Position numbers and translations under genes: made by a program. The notes beneath the pieces are model-generated. The model made no database searches and was not told where the DNA came from. It worked only from the letters and a program-made list of their open reading frames with translations. A stretch of DNA of 64,000 nt from Algisphaera agarilytica (GTDB lineage: Bacteria > Planctomycetota > Phycisphaerae > Phycisphaerales > Phycisphaeraceae): contig NZ_JACHGY010000001.1 in NCBI RefSeq assembly GCF_014207595.1, positions 3,106,836 to 3,170,835 on the forward strand, in the 5' to 3' direction. Shown here one piece after another: positions 17,793 through 25,795 of this stretch. The first letter of the stretch is position 1. The number at the start of each line of letters is the position of its first letter.

Positions 17793-19058
17793 GTGAATAT
17801 CTCACTCTCCAACATGGTGCTGGACAACCAGACCCACGCCTCGGTCCCCGGCAGCGGCGGCAAAGCCTCGGGCGACGGTTCCGGGGGCGGCATCGAGTTC
17901 ATCCGCAAGAAGAAGCCCGACTGGCTCCGCGCCCCGCTCCCCGGCGGGCCCGGCTACGGCGAGACCCGAAGCCTCGTCGACAAATACCAGCTCCACACCG
18001 TCTGCGAATCCGCCAAGTGCCCCAACCTCGGCGAGTGCTGGGCCCGCGGCACCGCGACGATGATGATCCTCGGCGACGTCTGCACCCGAGCCTGCGGCTT
18101 CTGCAACATCAAGACCGGCCGGCCCCCGGAGTACGACCTCGACGAGCCGCGCCGCGTCGGCGAAGCGGCGGCACTGATGCGCCTCAAGCACATCGTCATC
18201 ACCAGTGTGAACCGCGACGAGCTGCCGGATGGCGGGGCGGAGATCTGGGCGGAGACCATCCGCGAGATCCGTCGACACTCGCCCGGCACACAGATCGAGG
18301 TGCTCATCCCCGACTTCTGCGGCGACTGGGATGCGCTGCAGATCGTGCTGGACGAACGGCCCGAGATCCTGAATCACAACATGGAATCGGTGAAGCGGCT
18401 GTATAAGGTTGTCCGGCCGCAAGCGATTTACGAACGCTCGATCGAGCTGCTCCGCCGGGCGAAGGCCCAGGGCCTGACCGTCAAGACCGGCATCATGGTC
18501 GGCATCGGCGAACGCGAAGAAGAGATCGAAGAACTCATCCGCGACGTCACCGAAGGCACCCGCGTCACGGGCGTCGCTTCGGACAACCCCGCGACGAACA
18601 TCGACCCGTTCGCCGTCCCCGACCCGAACCGCAACCTACCCGAAGGCACCACGCTCGAGCGCACCGTGACCGGCGAGCTCAAGCCCGCCCTCGGTGAGAA
18701 GCTCCGCCGCGGCGGGTACCTCGTGCAGCAGACGACCAACCCGTATTGGAAGCATGACACGCCCGCTAAGCCGCAAGCGGCTTTTGCCGAAGCGCGTGCC
18801 GCCGAGGTTGGGTATCCCCACGCGACCTACCCCGGCGTCCACGAGACGTGCGACATCCTCACCATCGGCCAGTACCTCCAGCCGACGCGGAACCACCTGC
18901 CCATCTCCCGCTGGGTCACGCCCGCCGAGTTTGTCGAGTACAAACGCCTCGCCGAGGAGATCGGCTTCCGCCACTGCGAGTCCGGCCCGCTGGTGCGTTC
19001 GTCGTATCACGCCGATGAGCAGGTCCTGCAGATGGAAGACGTGGCTGGCCGATCTTGA
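17793..19058 (+). CDS. lipA: Lipoyl synthase with a large internal insertion
   Basis: 421 aa, against about 290-330 in the family. It inserts two sulfurs into octanoyl groups on lipoyl-carrier proteins by radical SAM chemistry. The auxiliary cluster [12 protein letters not shown] (residues ~70-81), the radical [11 protein letters not shown] (~97-104) and the C-terminal RSSYH are intact. Between [14 protein letters not shown] and [18 protein letters not shown], normally about 10 residues apart, there are roughly 95 extra residues (bases ~18551-18848). The insert is in frame and includes a copy of the GCTAAGCCGCAAGCGGCTT repeat. GTG 17793 is the chosen start; the first ~30 residues are non-conserved. 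The enzyme is probably active, because all cluster ligands remain. Confidence 0.93.
   Translation: MNISLSNMVLDNQTHASVPGSGGKASGDGSGGGIEFIRKKKPDWLRAPLPGGPGYGETRSLVDKYQLHTVCESAKCPNLGECWARGTATMMILGDVCTRACGFCNIKTGRPPEYDLDEPRRVGEAAALMRLKHIVITSVNRDELPDGGAEIWAETIREIRRHSPGTQIEVLIPDFCGDWDALQIVLDERPEILNHNMESVKRLYKVVRPQAIYERSIELLRRAKAQGLTVKTGIMVGIGEREEEIEELIRDVTEGTRVTGVASDNPATNIDPFAVPDPNRNLPEGTTLERTVTGELKPALGEKLRRGGYLVQQTTNPYWKHDTPAKPQAAFAEARAAEVGYPHATYPGVHETCDILTIGQYLQPTRNHLPISRWVTPAEFVEYKRLAEEIGFRHCESGPLVRSSYHADEQVLQMEDVAGRS
18765..18783. repeat. GCTAAGCCGCAAGCGGCTT repeat half inside lipA
   Basis: Identical to the right arm of the palindromes at 24301-24319 and 28334-28352; no inverted partner arm is present here. 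It is translated as AKPQAAF within the lipA insertion. Confidence 0.75.
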
Positions 19059-19120
19059 TCGTGACGATCGACCCGGTGGGGGATACGCGTTTTTCATTCA
19101 TCTGATTGCACGGAAGCAAG

Positions 19121-20701
19121 ATGGCTCTGAATCGCCTCAAGTTGTTGGTTCTGAACAAGAAGTACGTCGGGCTGTTGCTTGGCGTGGCGATGTTTTTGGC
19201 ATTCACGGGCGGCGGGGCGGCGGCGGACGAGTCGTTGGCCGCGTCGTTGAACACGGCCCTGAGCCAGCCGTCCAAGAACAAGTCCAAGGTCTCGGCGGTG
19301 GTGGTGGATGTGCATACGGGCGACACGCTGTACGCCAACCGTTATGCGAACGATGGGTTCATCCCCGCGAGCAACATGAAGCTCGTGACCTCGGCGGTGG
19401 CGCTGCACACCTACGGGCCCGAAGCGAAGTTCACGACGACGCTCGCGGTGGCGGGCGACGACCTCTTGGTCATTGGCACGGGCGACCCGGCGTTTGGCGA
19501 TGCGAAGTTGGCCGAGCGCGACGGGCGGACGCCGATGTCGGTGCTCGACGACTGGGCGATGGCCTTGCGGAACGCGGGGATCGTGAAGATCAAGGGCGAC
19601 CTGGTCGTGATCGACACCGTATTCGACGACAAACTCGTGCACCCGACCTGGAGCAGCAACAACCGGCTGCAGTGGTACGGCGCTCCTGTTGCGGGGGTGA
19701 GCTTCAACAGCAATTGCGTGGACTTCACGTTCGTGCCGACCTCGGCGGGGAAGTCGGCGACGATCCTGACCGTGCCGGCCGAGGGCGGCTTTGTCGTGCA
19801 GGGCAGCGTGAAGACCGTCGGCAAGGACGGCAAGCATAACCCTGTGCTCGGTAAACGCCCCGCGCCCGAGAAGGGCATGAGCGTGTACACCGTGCGGGGC
19901 AACCTCAAGCAGAGGTCGGGCCCGCACCCCAAGCCCGTCGACGACCCGCGGCTCTTCCTCGGCGAAGTGCTCAAGGCCCACTTCGCCCGCCACGGCATCG
20001 AGATCGCGGGCCACGTCCGCCTCGAAGAGCGTGTGACCTCGGAGATGGCGCAGCGGTCCCGCGTGATCGCGACCCACCAGACAGCGCTGCCCGACATACT
20101 CGGCCGGGTGAACACCGACAGCCAGAACATGATGGCCGAGGCGCTCGCCAAGCTGAACGGCTGGGCGTACGAACTGCGGCAGGGCAACCTCCGCGACCGC
20201 GGCACGTGGATCGGCGGGCACGCGGCGGCGATCGCGTTTCTCAAGAGCCAGGGCATCGACACGGTCTCGGTCGTCTCGGCCGACGGCTCGGGGCTCTCGC
20301 GCGACAACCGCGTCAGTGCCGCGGTGTTGGCCCGGCTGCTCGAAACCATGCTGCGCGACCACGAACACAGTGAGTACTACCTCGACAGCCTCGCGGTCAG
20401 CGGCGTGCGCGGGTCGTTCCGCAAGCGGCTGAAGAGCCTGACGGGGCGGGTGTTTGCGAAGACCGGCACGATCAACGGCGTGAGCTCGTTGTCGGGCTAC
20501 GTCTTCGCGGACAACGGCCGGATCGCGGCGTTCTCCATCCTCCACAACGGCCCGGCGGGTGGCTTCCGCCAACAACAGGACCGGGCGGTGCAGGCGATCT
20601 CGGATTGGCTCAACGATCAACCCGGCGTGGCGATCGAGGACCCGGACGTGGTCGAGGCGATGCGGCACGTGGGGCTGCTTGCTGAGCCCGTGGCTCAATG
20701 A
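19121..20701 (+). CDS. dacB: D-alanyl-D-alanine carboxypeptidase/endopeptidase (PBP4 family)
   Basis: 526 aa from ATG 19121 (GGAAGCAAG just upstream). After a signal anchor, the three active-site motifs of serine peptidase family S13 are visible: SNMK (SxxK, residue ~84), SQN in NTDSQNMMAEAL (SxN) and KTG (~447). Between the first two lies the ~180-residue insert domain typical of PBP4. It trims or cleaves peptidoglycan cross-links in the periplasm. Its presence supports a peptidoglycan wall. The stop overlaps the next ATG by 4 nt (ATGA), so translation is coupled to the sulfotransferase. Confidence 0.93.
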   Translation: MALNRLKLLVLNKKYVGLLLGVAMFLAFTGGGAAADESLAASLNTALSQPSKNKSKVSAVVVDVHTGDTLYANRYANDGFIPASNMKLVTSAVALHTYGPEAKFTTTLAVAGDDLLVIGTGDPAFGDAKLAERDGRTPMSVLDDWAMALRNAGIVKIKGDLVVIDTVFDDKLVHPTWSSNNRLQWYGAPVAGVSFNSNCVDFTFVPTSAGKSATILTVPAEGGFVVQGSVKTVGKDGKHNPVLGKRPAPEKGMSVYTVRGNLKQRSGPHPKPVDDPRLFLGEVLKAHFARHGIEIAGHVRLEERVTSEMAQRSRVIATHQTALPDILGRVNTDSQNMMAEALAKLNGWAYELRQGNLRDRGTWIGGHAAAIAFLKSQGIDTVSVVSADGSGLSRDNRVSAAVLARLLETMLRDHEHSEYYLDSLAVSGVRGSFRKRLKSLTGRVFAKTGTINGVSSLSGYVFADNGRIAAFSILHNGPAGGFRQQQDRAVQAISDWLNDQPGVAIEDPDVVEAMRHVGLLAEPVAQ

Positions 20702-21705
20702 ATCACGATTCGATTGGCATCAGGCGGCCGATCGGACGATACAGAACACAGATGAACGCTTCTGAGACGACAGCCCAATCCGGTGATGCGGTGTCCGAAT
20801 CCGCGCCTGCCCATCGCAAGCCCGATTTTCTCGGACTCGGCGGGATGCGGTGTGGGTCGACGACGCTGTGGGAGATGCTGCGGGTGCAGCCGGATGTGTT
20901 TTTACCCGAGCAGAAAGAGCTGCATTACTTCGATAACAAGGACGGGCTGTGGGATCGGGGCGTCGGGGCGTACCTGGATTACTTCGACGGCGCGAAGGCG
21001 GATCAGGTCTGCGGCGAGATCACGCCGGAGTATCTGTCGGTGGATTTCTGCACGCAGCGGATGAAGGACCTCGTGCCGGACGCCCGGCTGCTGGTGGTGC
21101 TGCGTGACCCGGTGTCGCGGGCATGGTCGCACTACCGGATGAGCGTGGGCTGGGGGGCGGAGACGCTGCCTTACGAGAAGGCGCTGCGGATGGAAGACCA
21201 GCGGCTTGTTGCGGCGGGGCGGGGGCCCGAGGGCATCGAAGCGAACGTGTCGTTTTCGTATCTGGAGCGTGGCCGGTACGTCGAGCATTTGGTACGGCTG
21301 GAGCAGGCGTTTAGCCGGGAGCAGTTGTTGGTGCTGATGCTGCCGGATTTTCGGAGTGATCGGCCGGGCGTGATGCGTCGGGTGCGTGAACACCTGGGGT
21401 TGCCCGCCGAGCCGCCGGGCGGTGAGTTGCAGCGTCCGCCGGAGACGACCAACGCGCTGGGCCCGATGTGCAAGAACCTGAAACTGAACCGCACGATCCA
21501 ACGGCTGTATCCCGCGGCCCGGGGCGGGGACACGGTGCTGCACAAGGCGACCCGGAAGGGGCTGGACGCGGTGAAGCGGATGAACACGCTGTCCGAAAAC
21601 CCCAAGCCCAGCGAGGCGGCGAACGCCTGGCTGCGGGAGTACTACGCCCCGTTCGACGCGGAACTGGAGCAGTGGTTGGGGCACCCGGTGCCTTGGCGGG
21701 CGTAG
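20698..21705 (+). CDS. PAPS-dependent sulfotransferase
   Basis: 335 aa. It transfers sulfate from 3'-phosphoadenylyl sulfate to an unknown acceptor. The 5'-phosphosulfate loop is FLGLGGMRCGSTTLW (residues ~44-58), and the 3'-phosphate motif is VVLRDPVSRAWSHYRMS (~133-149). Start at 20698 overlaps dacB by 4 nt; an in-frame ATG at 20752 would remove 18 non-conserved residues. Coupling to a periplasmic peptidoglycan enzyme hints at a cell-envelope glycan substrate, though this is inference. The gene ends 4 nt before a 69-bp palindromic repeat. Confidence 0.88.
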   Translation: MNHDSIGIRRPIGRYRTQMNASETTAQSGDAVSESAPAHRKPDFLGLGGMRCGSTTLWEMLRVQPDVFLPEQKELHYFDNKDGLWDRGVGAYLDYFDGAKADQVCGEITPEYLSVDFCTQRMKDLVPDARLLVVLRDPVSRAWSHYRMSVGWGAETLPYEKALRMEDQRLVAAGRGPEGIEANVSFSYLERGRYVEHLVRLEQAFSREQLLVLMLPDFRSDRPGVMRRVREHLGLPAEPPGGELQRPPETTNALGPMCKNLKLNRTIQRLYPAARGGDTVLHKATRKGLDAVKRMNTLSENPKPSEAANAWLREYYAPFDAELEQWLGHPVPWRA

Positions 21706-21708
21706 TGC

Positions 21709-21777
21709 GTAGGTCAGGCATGCTTGCCTGACACGAAGTTTCTATTTGCCGGTGTCAGGCAGGCATGCCTGACCTAC
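21709..21777. repeat. 69-bp palindromic dispersed element (GTAGGTCAGGCATGC)
   Basis: The inverted ends GTAGGTCAGGCATGC/GCATGCCTGACCTAC and inner CCTGACAC/GTGTCAGG surround a short AT-rich loop. A second element of equal length lies at 62208-62276 with the same arms and a different loop. Confidence 0.85.
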
Positions 21778-21802
21778 GGAAAAAGTTTTTTGATCGTTGT
21801 CC

Positions 21803-22288
21803 TCAGCCGCGGCCTTGCAACCGATCGAGCTCACGCTTGAGCCGGGCGTTTTCGTTGCGGAGGTCTTCGAGCTCTGCAGACGACGCCGGGGACGCGGGCT
21901 CGGCTTGGGGTTCGGTGGCCGGTTCGGGAGAAGGGGGCAGGTGCTGGATGAGCGGGGCGAGGTCCTGGGGAGCGTGGATGACATCGTCTTCCCACGCGGC
22001 TTTGGGGTGGGCGACGCGGTCTTCGGTCCAGTACACGCCGGACCACATGCTGGTCTTGCAGGTGGCAAAGTGTTGATCGCCCTGGGCGTCGTAGTAGACG
22101 ACTTCGTAGATGCGTTCGTTCTGGCTGCCGAACCAGCCCCGGCCGAACGGCGACCAATTGATGCTGATCACCCGGCCGCCCTGGCCGCGGATGTAATTCT
22201 CGATGCGCTGCCGATCCAGCGACCCGGCAAACAGGCGGAAGACCAGCGCGATCCCGGCGACACCGACGAAGAGCAAGAGAACAGGCAT
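21803..22288 (-). CDS. Membrane-anchored protein with C-terminal coiled coil
   Basis: 161 aa. One N-terminal transmembrane helix (VLLLFVGVAGIALVFRLFAG) is followed by a ~70-residue beta-rich domain (GGRVISINWSPFGRGWFG, YEVVYYDAQGDQHFATCKTS). A Pro/Glu-rich linker then leads to a heptad-like coiled coil (ELEDLRNENARLKRELDRL). Function unknown. CATAAT lies 6 nt upstream of the ATG with no ribosome site between, so the message may be leaderless. Confidence 0.7.
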   Translation of the reverse strand: MPVLLLFVGVAGIALVFRLFAGSLDRQRIENYIRGQGGRVISINWSPFGRGWFGSQNERIYEVVYYDAQGDQHFATCKTSMWSGVYWTEDRVAHPKAAWEDDVIHAPQDLAPLIQHLPPSPEPATEPQAEPASPASSAELEDLRNENARLKRELDRLQGRG

Positions 22289-22294
22289 GGGGCC

Positions 22295-22300
22295 ATTATG
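22295..22300 (-). promoter_or_regulatory. -10-like box 6 nt before a start codon
   Basis: CATAAT on the minus strand (5 of 6 matches), followed by GGCCCC and ATG. Confidence 0.4.
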
Positions 22301-22392
22301 CGGCCTAATCCGCCGAGGGGATGCGTGGGGTCGCAGAATGATTCTCAGATTTGAGAGGGCCCGGCCCGGCTGACGGGGCCTGAACGCGGGTT

Positions 22393-22421
22393 TTGCATGA
22401 AAACCCCGATTCGGCTATTCT
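22393..22421 (+). promoter_or_regulatory. Promoter of the rpsF-ssb-rplI cluster
   Basis: TTGCAT, 17 nt, TATTCT. It predicts a leader of about 95 nt rich in G/C before the GTG of rpsF. Ribosomal S6 is known to regulate its own leader in other bacteria; I could not confirm that motif here. Confidence 0.55.
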
Positions 22422-22523
22422 TTTCCGTTCGCCGTGAGCCGCCAGCGGGTGGCCAGGCCCCCTAACCCCCACCGGAAGCGGGTGTCCCGACAGGGCCCCG
22501 CAACCCCATACCGGAGAGTCGCT

Positions 22524-22922
22524 GTGGCTGACAACACCCCCAAACTGTACGAAGGCATGTTCCTGATGAGCCAAGCCTCGGTCTCGGCCGGCCTTGGCAA
22601 CGCCCTGGACATCGTCCGCGGCATGCTCGATCGTGCCGACGCCGAAGTCCTGACCCTGGCCAAGTGGGAAGAGCGCAAGCTCGCCTACCCCATCAACGGC
22701 CACAAGCGCGGCACCTTCCTGCTGACGCTGTTCAAGGTCGCCCCCACCCAGATCGCCAACATCGAGCGTGACTGCAACCTGTCGGAAGACGTCGTCCGCG
22801 TGATGATGACCCGCGCCGACCACATGGGCGAAACCGAAATCGCCGAAGCGCTCAAGGCCGCGGAAGCCGCGGGTGATGCCGCGAACCTCGAAGAGGCTGA
22901 AGCCGCTTCGGCCGAAGCGTAA
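22524..22922 (+). CDS. rpsF: 30S ribosomal protein bS6
   Basis: 132 aa from GTG 22524, placed by the ribosome site CCGGAGAG (22511-22518) and by the family start LYEGMFL. Conserved ALDIVRGMLDRADAEVL, KWEERKLAYPINGHKRGTFLL and the final VVRVMMTRADH are visible. The C-terminal ~30 residues form an Ala/Glu-rich acidic tail. bS6 binds 16S rRNA with bS18. The usual neighbour rpsR is absent; ssb follows after a repeat. Confidence 0.95.
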   Translation: MADNTPKLYEGMFLMSQASVSAGLGNALDIVRGMLDRADAEVLTLAKWEERKLAYPINGHKRGTFLLTLFKVAPTQIANIERDCNLSEDVVRVMMTRADHMGETEIAEALKAAEAAGDAANLEEAEAASAEA

Positions 22923-22928
22923 AGTTAT

Positions 22929-23037
22929 ATTTCGGATTGGGGATTTCGGATTTCGGAAACGCAGCGATCGATTGCTGTTGACCCCCGAATCTGAATTGCC
23001 AAGTCAATCCGAAATCCCAAATCCTCAATCCGAAATC
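22929..23037. repeat. Dispersed imperfect palindrome with CCGAAAT units, rpsF-ssb gap
   Basis: The left arm ATTTCGGATTGGGGATTTCGG faces right-arm units AATCCGAAATCCC and TCAATCCGAAAT. Same family as 67-176. It fills almost the whole intergenic space and could form a long mRNA hairpin. Confidence 0.75.
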
Positions 23038-23044
23038 AACCTCC

Positions 23045-23545
23045 ATGGCCAGCTACAACCGCGTCATCCTGATGGGCAACCTCACCCGCGACCCCGAGGT
23101 GCGCTACCTGCCCAACAACACGGCGGTGGTGGACCTGGGCCTGGCGGTCAACGACCGCTACCAGGACAAGCAGTCCGGCGAGTGGGTCGATCGGCCAAAC
23201 TTCATCGACTGCACCGCGTTCGGCAAGAGCGCCGAGTCGATCGGCAAGTTCTTCACCAAGGGTCGCCCGATCCTGGTCGAAGGCAAGCTGCGGTTCGAGC
23301 AGTGGGAAGACCGCCAGTCGGGCCAGAAGCGTTCGAAGCTGAAGGTGGTCATCGACCAGTGGAACTTCTGCGACAGCCGCGGAGGCGGCGAAGGCGGAGG
23401 CGGCGGTGGTTACGGCGGCGGCCAACAGGGCGGCGGCCGGAGCTACGGCAACCAGGGCGGCGGCCAGCAAGGCGGCGGCAACTACGGCGGCGGCGGTGGA
23501 GCCCCCCAGCACCAGCCGATCGAGGAAGACGACATCCCGTTCTGA
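23045..23545 (+). CDS. ssb: Single-stranded DNA-binding protein
   Basis: 166 aa. The OB-fold domain (NRVILMGNLTRDPEVRYLPN; NFIDCTAFGKSAESIGKFFTKG) fills residues 1-110. A Gly/Gln/Asn-rich linker follows, and the acidic tip EEDDIPF recruits repair and replication proteins. Length and layout are typical. It sits between two ribosomal protein genes, the common rpsF-ssb neighbourhood. Confidence 0.96.
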   Translation: MASYNRVILMGNLTRDPEVRYLPNNTAVVDLGLAVNDRYQDKQSGEWVDRPNFIDCTAFGKSAESIGKFFTKGRPILVEGKLRFEQWEDRQSGQKRSKLKVVIDQWNFCDSRGGGEGGGGGGYGGGQQGGGRSYGNQGGGQQGGGNYGGGGGAPQHQPIEEDDIPF

Positions 23546-23686
23546 TCCGCGGATCAGCGATGGGGCGTGTAACTGAATTTGACATTTTTTCGTTGGTGTA
23601 GCGCCGCGACACTGGAATGATCGCGGGCCGACGCCTAACTTTCCCTCCAAGCCTCATGAATGAAGAGGCCAGAAAGGACAGCTCAG

Positions 23687-24256
23687 ATGAAAACCATTGA
23701 ACTCCTGCTCCTCGAAACCGTGGACAACCTCGGCATCGTGGGCGACGTCGTGAAGGTGAAGCCCGGCTTCGCCCGCAACTACCTCCTGCCCCACGGCATC
23801 GCGGTGCCCCCGACCCCCGAGATGGTCGAAGAACTCGCCGCCAAGCGTGCCGAAGAAGCCGCCCGCCTCGCCAAGCTGGCTGAAGAGCAAAAAGCCATGG
23901 TCGAGAAGCTCGAAGGCTTCGAGCTGACCGTCGAACGCTCGGCCAACGAGAACGGCCTGCTCTACGGCGGCGTCTCGCAGCACGAGATCGCCCTTGCCCT
24001 GCAAGCCGAAGGCTTCGCCATCGACGACCGCCACGTCCGCATCGGCGACCAGATCAAGCGTCTGGACGCGTACGACATTCCGATCGTGCTCAACAAGGAA
24101 CTGAAGACCGAGATCAAGCTCTGGGTCGTCAGCGATGACCCGTCGGTCCAAGCGGTTGAAGAAGACGAGCCCGCCGAAGAGCAAGCCGAGGGTGGCGAAG
24201 AAGCCGTTGCCGAAGGTGAAGAGTCGGCCGAGGCAGTTACCGCCGACGCGGAATAA
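23687..24256 (+). CDS. rplI: 50S ribosomal protein bL9
   Basis: 189 aa, longer than the usual ~150. Start at ATG 23687 after AGAAAGGA. The N-terminal rRNA-binding domain contains VDNLGIVGDVVKVKPGFARNYL and PHGIAV, then the connecting helix and the C-terminal domain (GLLYGGVSQHEIALAL). A ~40-residue acidic Glu/Ala tail is added at the C-terminus. The gene is followed by a strong palindromic terminator. Confidence 0.95.
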   Translation: MKTIELLLLETVDNLGIVGDVVKVKPGFARNYLLPHGIAVPPTPEMVEELAAKRAEEAARLAKLAEEQKAMVEKLEGFELTVERSANENGLLYGGVSQHEIALALQAEGFAIDDRHVRIGDQIKRLDAYDIPIVLNKELKTEIKLWVVSDDPSVQAVEEDEPAEEQAEGGEEAVAEGEESAEAVTADAE

Positions 24257-24274
24257 ATCTGTGATTGATTAGTC

Positions 24275-24323
24275 AGCCGCTTGCGGCTTAGCGTTCAAGT
24301 GCTAAGCCGCAAGCGGCTTTTTT
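24275..24323 (+). terminator. Repeat-derived intrinsic terminator after rplI
   Basis: A perfect 18-bp inverted repeat (AGCCGCTTGCGGCTTAGC / GCTAAGCCGCAAGCGGCT) with an 8-nt loop is followed by six T. The same palindrome, without T-run, occurs at 28300-28352, and one arm occurs inside lipA. A dispersed repeat seems to have become a terminator. Confidence 0.85.
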
Positions 24324-24342
24324 GTGCGCGGACGCGGGACAT

Positions 24343-25635
24343 TCAAAACGCAAACACGAGGTTGAGGCTGCCCTGGTGGGCTTCATACCCGGCGTTGCCG
24401 AAGCTGGGGCGGTAGGAGGCGCGGACGCGTGAGTCGCGGTAGATGCGGACGCCGACGCCGACCTCGGGGCTGATCCAGTAGTCGACCGCGGCGTCGTTGA
24501 GGAACGTGAAGTAGCTGATGCCGCCGTCGATGAAGACGTTGCCGCCGGGCTGGTCGATGAAGACCGTGGCGACGAGGCCGGTGCTGAAGATGGACTGGCT
24601 GAGCTCGGTCTCGAACTCGAAGTCGTCGTAGATCGAATCGATGCCTTCGTAGGCGACGATCTGGCTGCCCCAGTTCACCGACACACGGTCGCCCAGCCCC
24701 AGGTGCACGTTCGCCGCGACCCCGCCGCCGACGAAGGAGCCGCCCGCCGCGGCGTCGAGCGAGCCGCCGCTGCCGCCGGAGAAGAACGGCGTGAGTTGCA
24801 GGCCGAAGCTGGTCTGCGTGCCGACCTCTTCGTCGCCGCCAACCTGGGTGACGGGCACGAGTTTCATCGGCACGGCGAAGTGGCCCACGGCGTGGCCGAT
24901 GTCGGTGCCCTCGACATTCAGGTATTGGAACGACCCGCCCGCGGCGAAGCCCAGCCACTTGTTGACGAACGCTCCCCCGGCGACATCGACACCGCCCACG
25001 AAGCCGTCGAACGGTCCCGCCGAGACGCCGCCCGCGCTCGGGGTGACCTCGAACCAGGCGATCGTGCGGGTCGGCCCTTTTCGCTTGGGGCTGTCTGGCG
25101 AGGTTTGGAAGCGGCCGGGGTTGGCCCACTCCGGGCCGGACACGCCCAGGCCGTAGAGGTCGAAGAGGTGGCGGGCCCCGATCGCGGTGGTGCTGAACGG
25201 GTTGCCGTCGAGCACGGCAGCGACGGACTGCTCGCGGATCTGTTCGAGGAAGTCGGCGTAGACCTCCGCGCCGTCGTCCTGGATGAAGTCTTCGATCTGG
25301 TCGGCGAGGTTGTTGGCGTCGGTCCCGGCGAAGACCCGCGCGAAGCCGAGGCCCGGGAACTCGAGCGTGGCGGACGTGCCCGCGGCGTTGACCGTGATAC
25401 GCACCGCGTCGGCGACCCCGGCGTAGTTGAGCGTGGAGACGACCGCCGAGCCGCTTAGGCTACTGAACGCGCCGGTCGTCTCGATCGCGTCTTCGTAGAG
25501 GTCTAGCACGCTGTCGCCCGTCGCGGTGACGGTGCCGCTGCCCACGGCGGTGATGGAAAACAAGTCGTCGGCGGAGGCCGAGCCGATAGCACAAGACGCA
25601 GCAGCGGCGAAGACGGCGGGGCGGAAGAACTTCAT
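24343..25635 (-). CDS. Exported beta-barrel outer-membrane-like protein
   Basis: 430 aa from ATG 25635. The signal peptide ends SASA before DDLFS. The C-terminal half alternates Gly/aromatic strands (GGGVAANVHLGLG, FSTGLVATVFI, VFIDGGISYFTFL, VGVGVRIYRDSRVRASYRP) and ends in the aromatic LVFAF expected for BAM-inserted outer-membrane proteins. The N-terminal 170 residues form a separate soluble-looking domain. Function unknown. Confidence 0.7.
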   Translation of the reverse strand: MKFFRPAVFAAAASCAIGSASADDLFSITAVGSGTVTATGDSVLDLYEDAIETTGAFSSLSGSAVVSTLNYAGVADAVRITVNAAGTSATLEFPGLGFARVFAGTDANNLADQIEDFIQDDGAEVYADFLEQIREQSVAAVLDGNPFSTTAIGARHLFDLYGLGVSGPEWANPGRFQTSPDSPKRKGPTRTIAWFEVTPSAGGVSAGPFDGFVGGVDVAGGAFVNKWLGFAAGGSFQYLNVEGTDIGHAVGHFAVPMKLVPVTQVGGDEEVGTQTSFGLQLTPFFSGGSGGSLDAAAGGSFVGGGVAANVHLGLGDRVSVNWGSQIVAYEGIDSIYDDFEFETELSQSIFSTGLVATVFIDQPGGNVFIDGGISYFTFLNDAAVDYWISPEVGVGVRIYRDSRVRASYRPSFGNAGYEAHQGSLNLVFAF

Positions 25636-25795
25636 GTTGGATCCCTGATACGTGGTGATACCGGCAGGCTCAGCGTACTCACTGCCTGAGGGATGCGTCA
25701 ATGCCTTGCGGGGCAGAGCGTGTTGCAGAAATGTGGTATCGGGACCAGGGCTGCGTAGCAGCCCGGCTGATGGTGAATGAGAGATCGTAGAGGGG

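Noticed and set aside
15799-17805. A 668-aa reverse-strand frame over the zinc-ribbon, nnrE and small basic protein genes
   Set aside because: It crosses three genes and a strong terminator with no recognisable domain.
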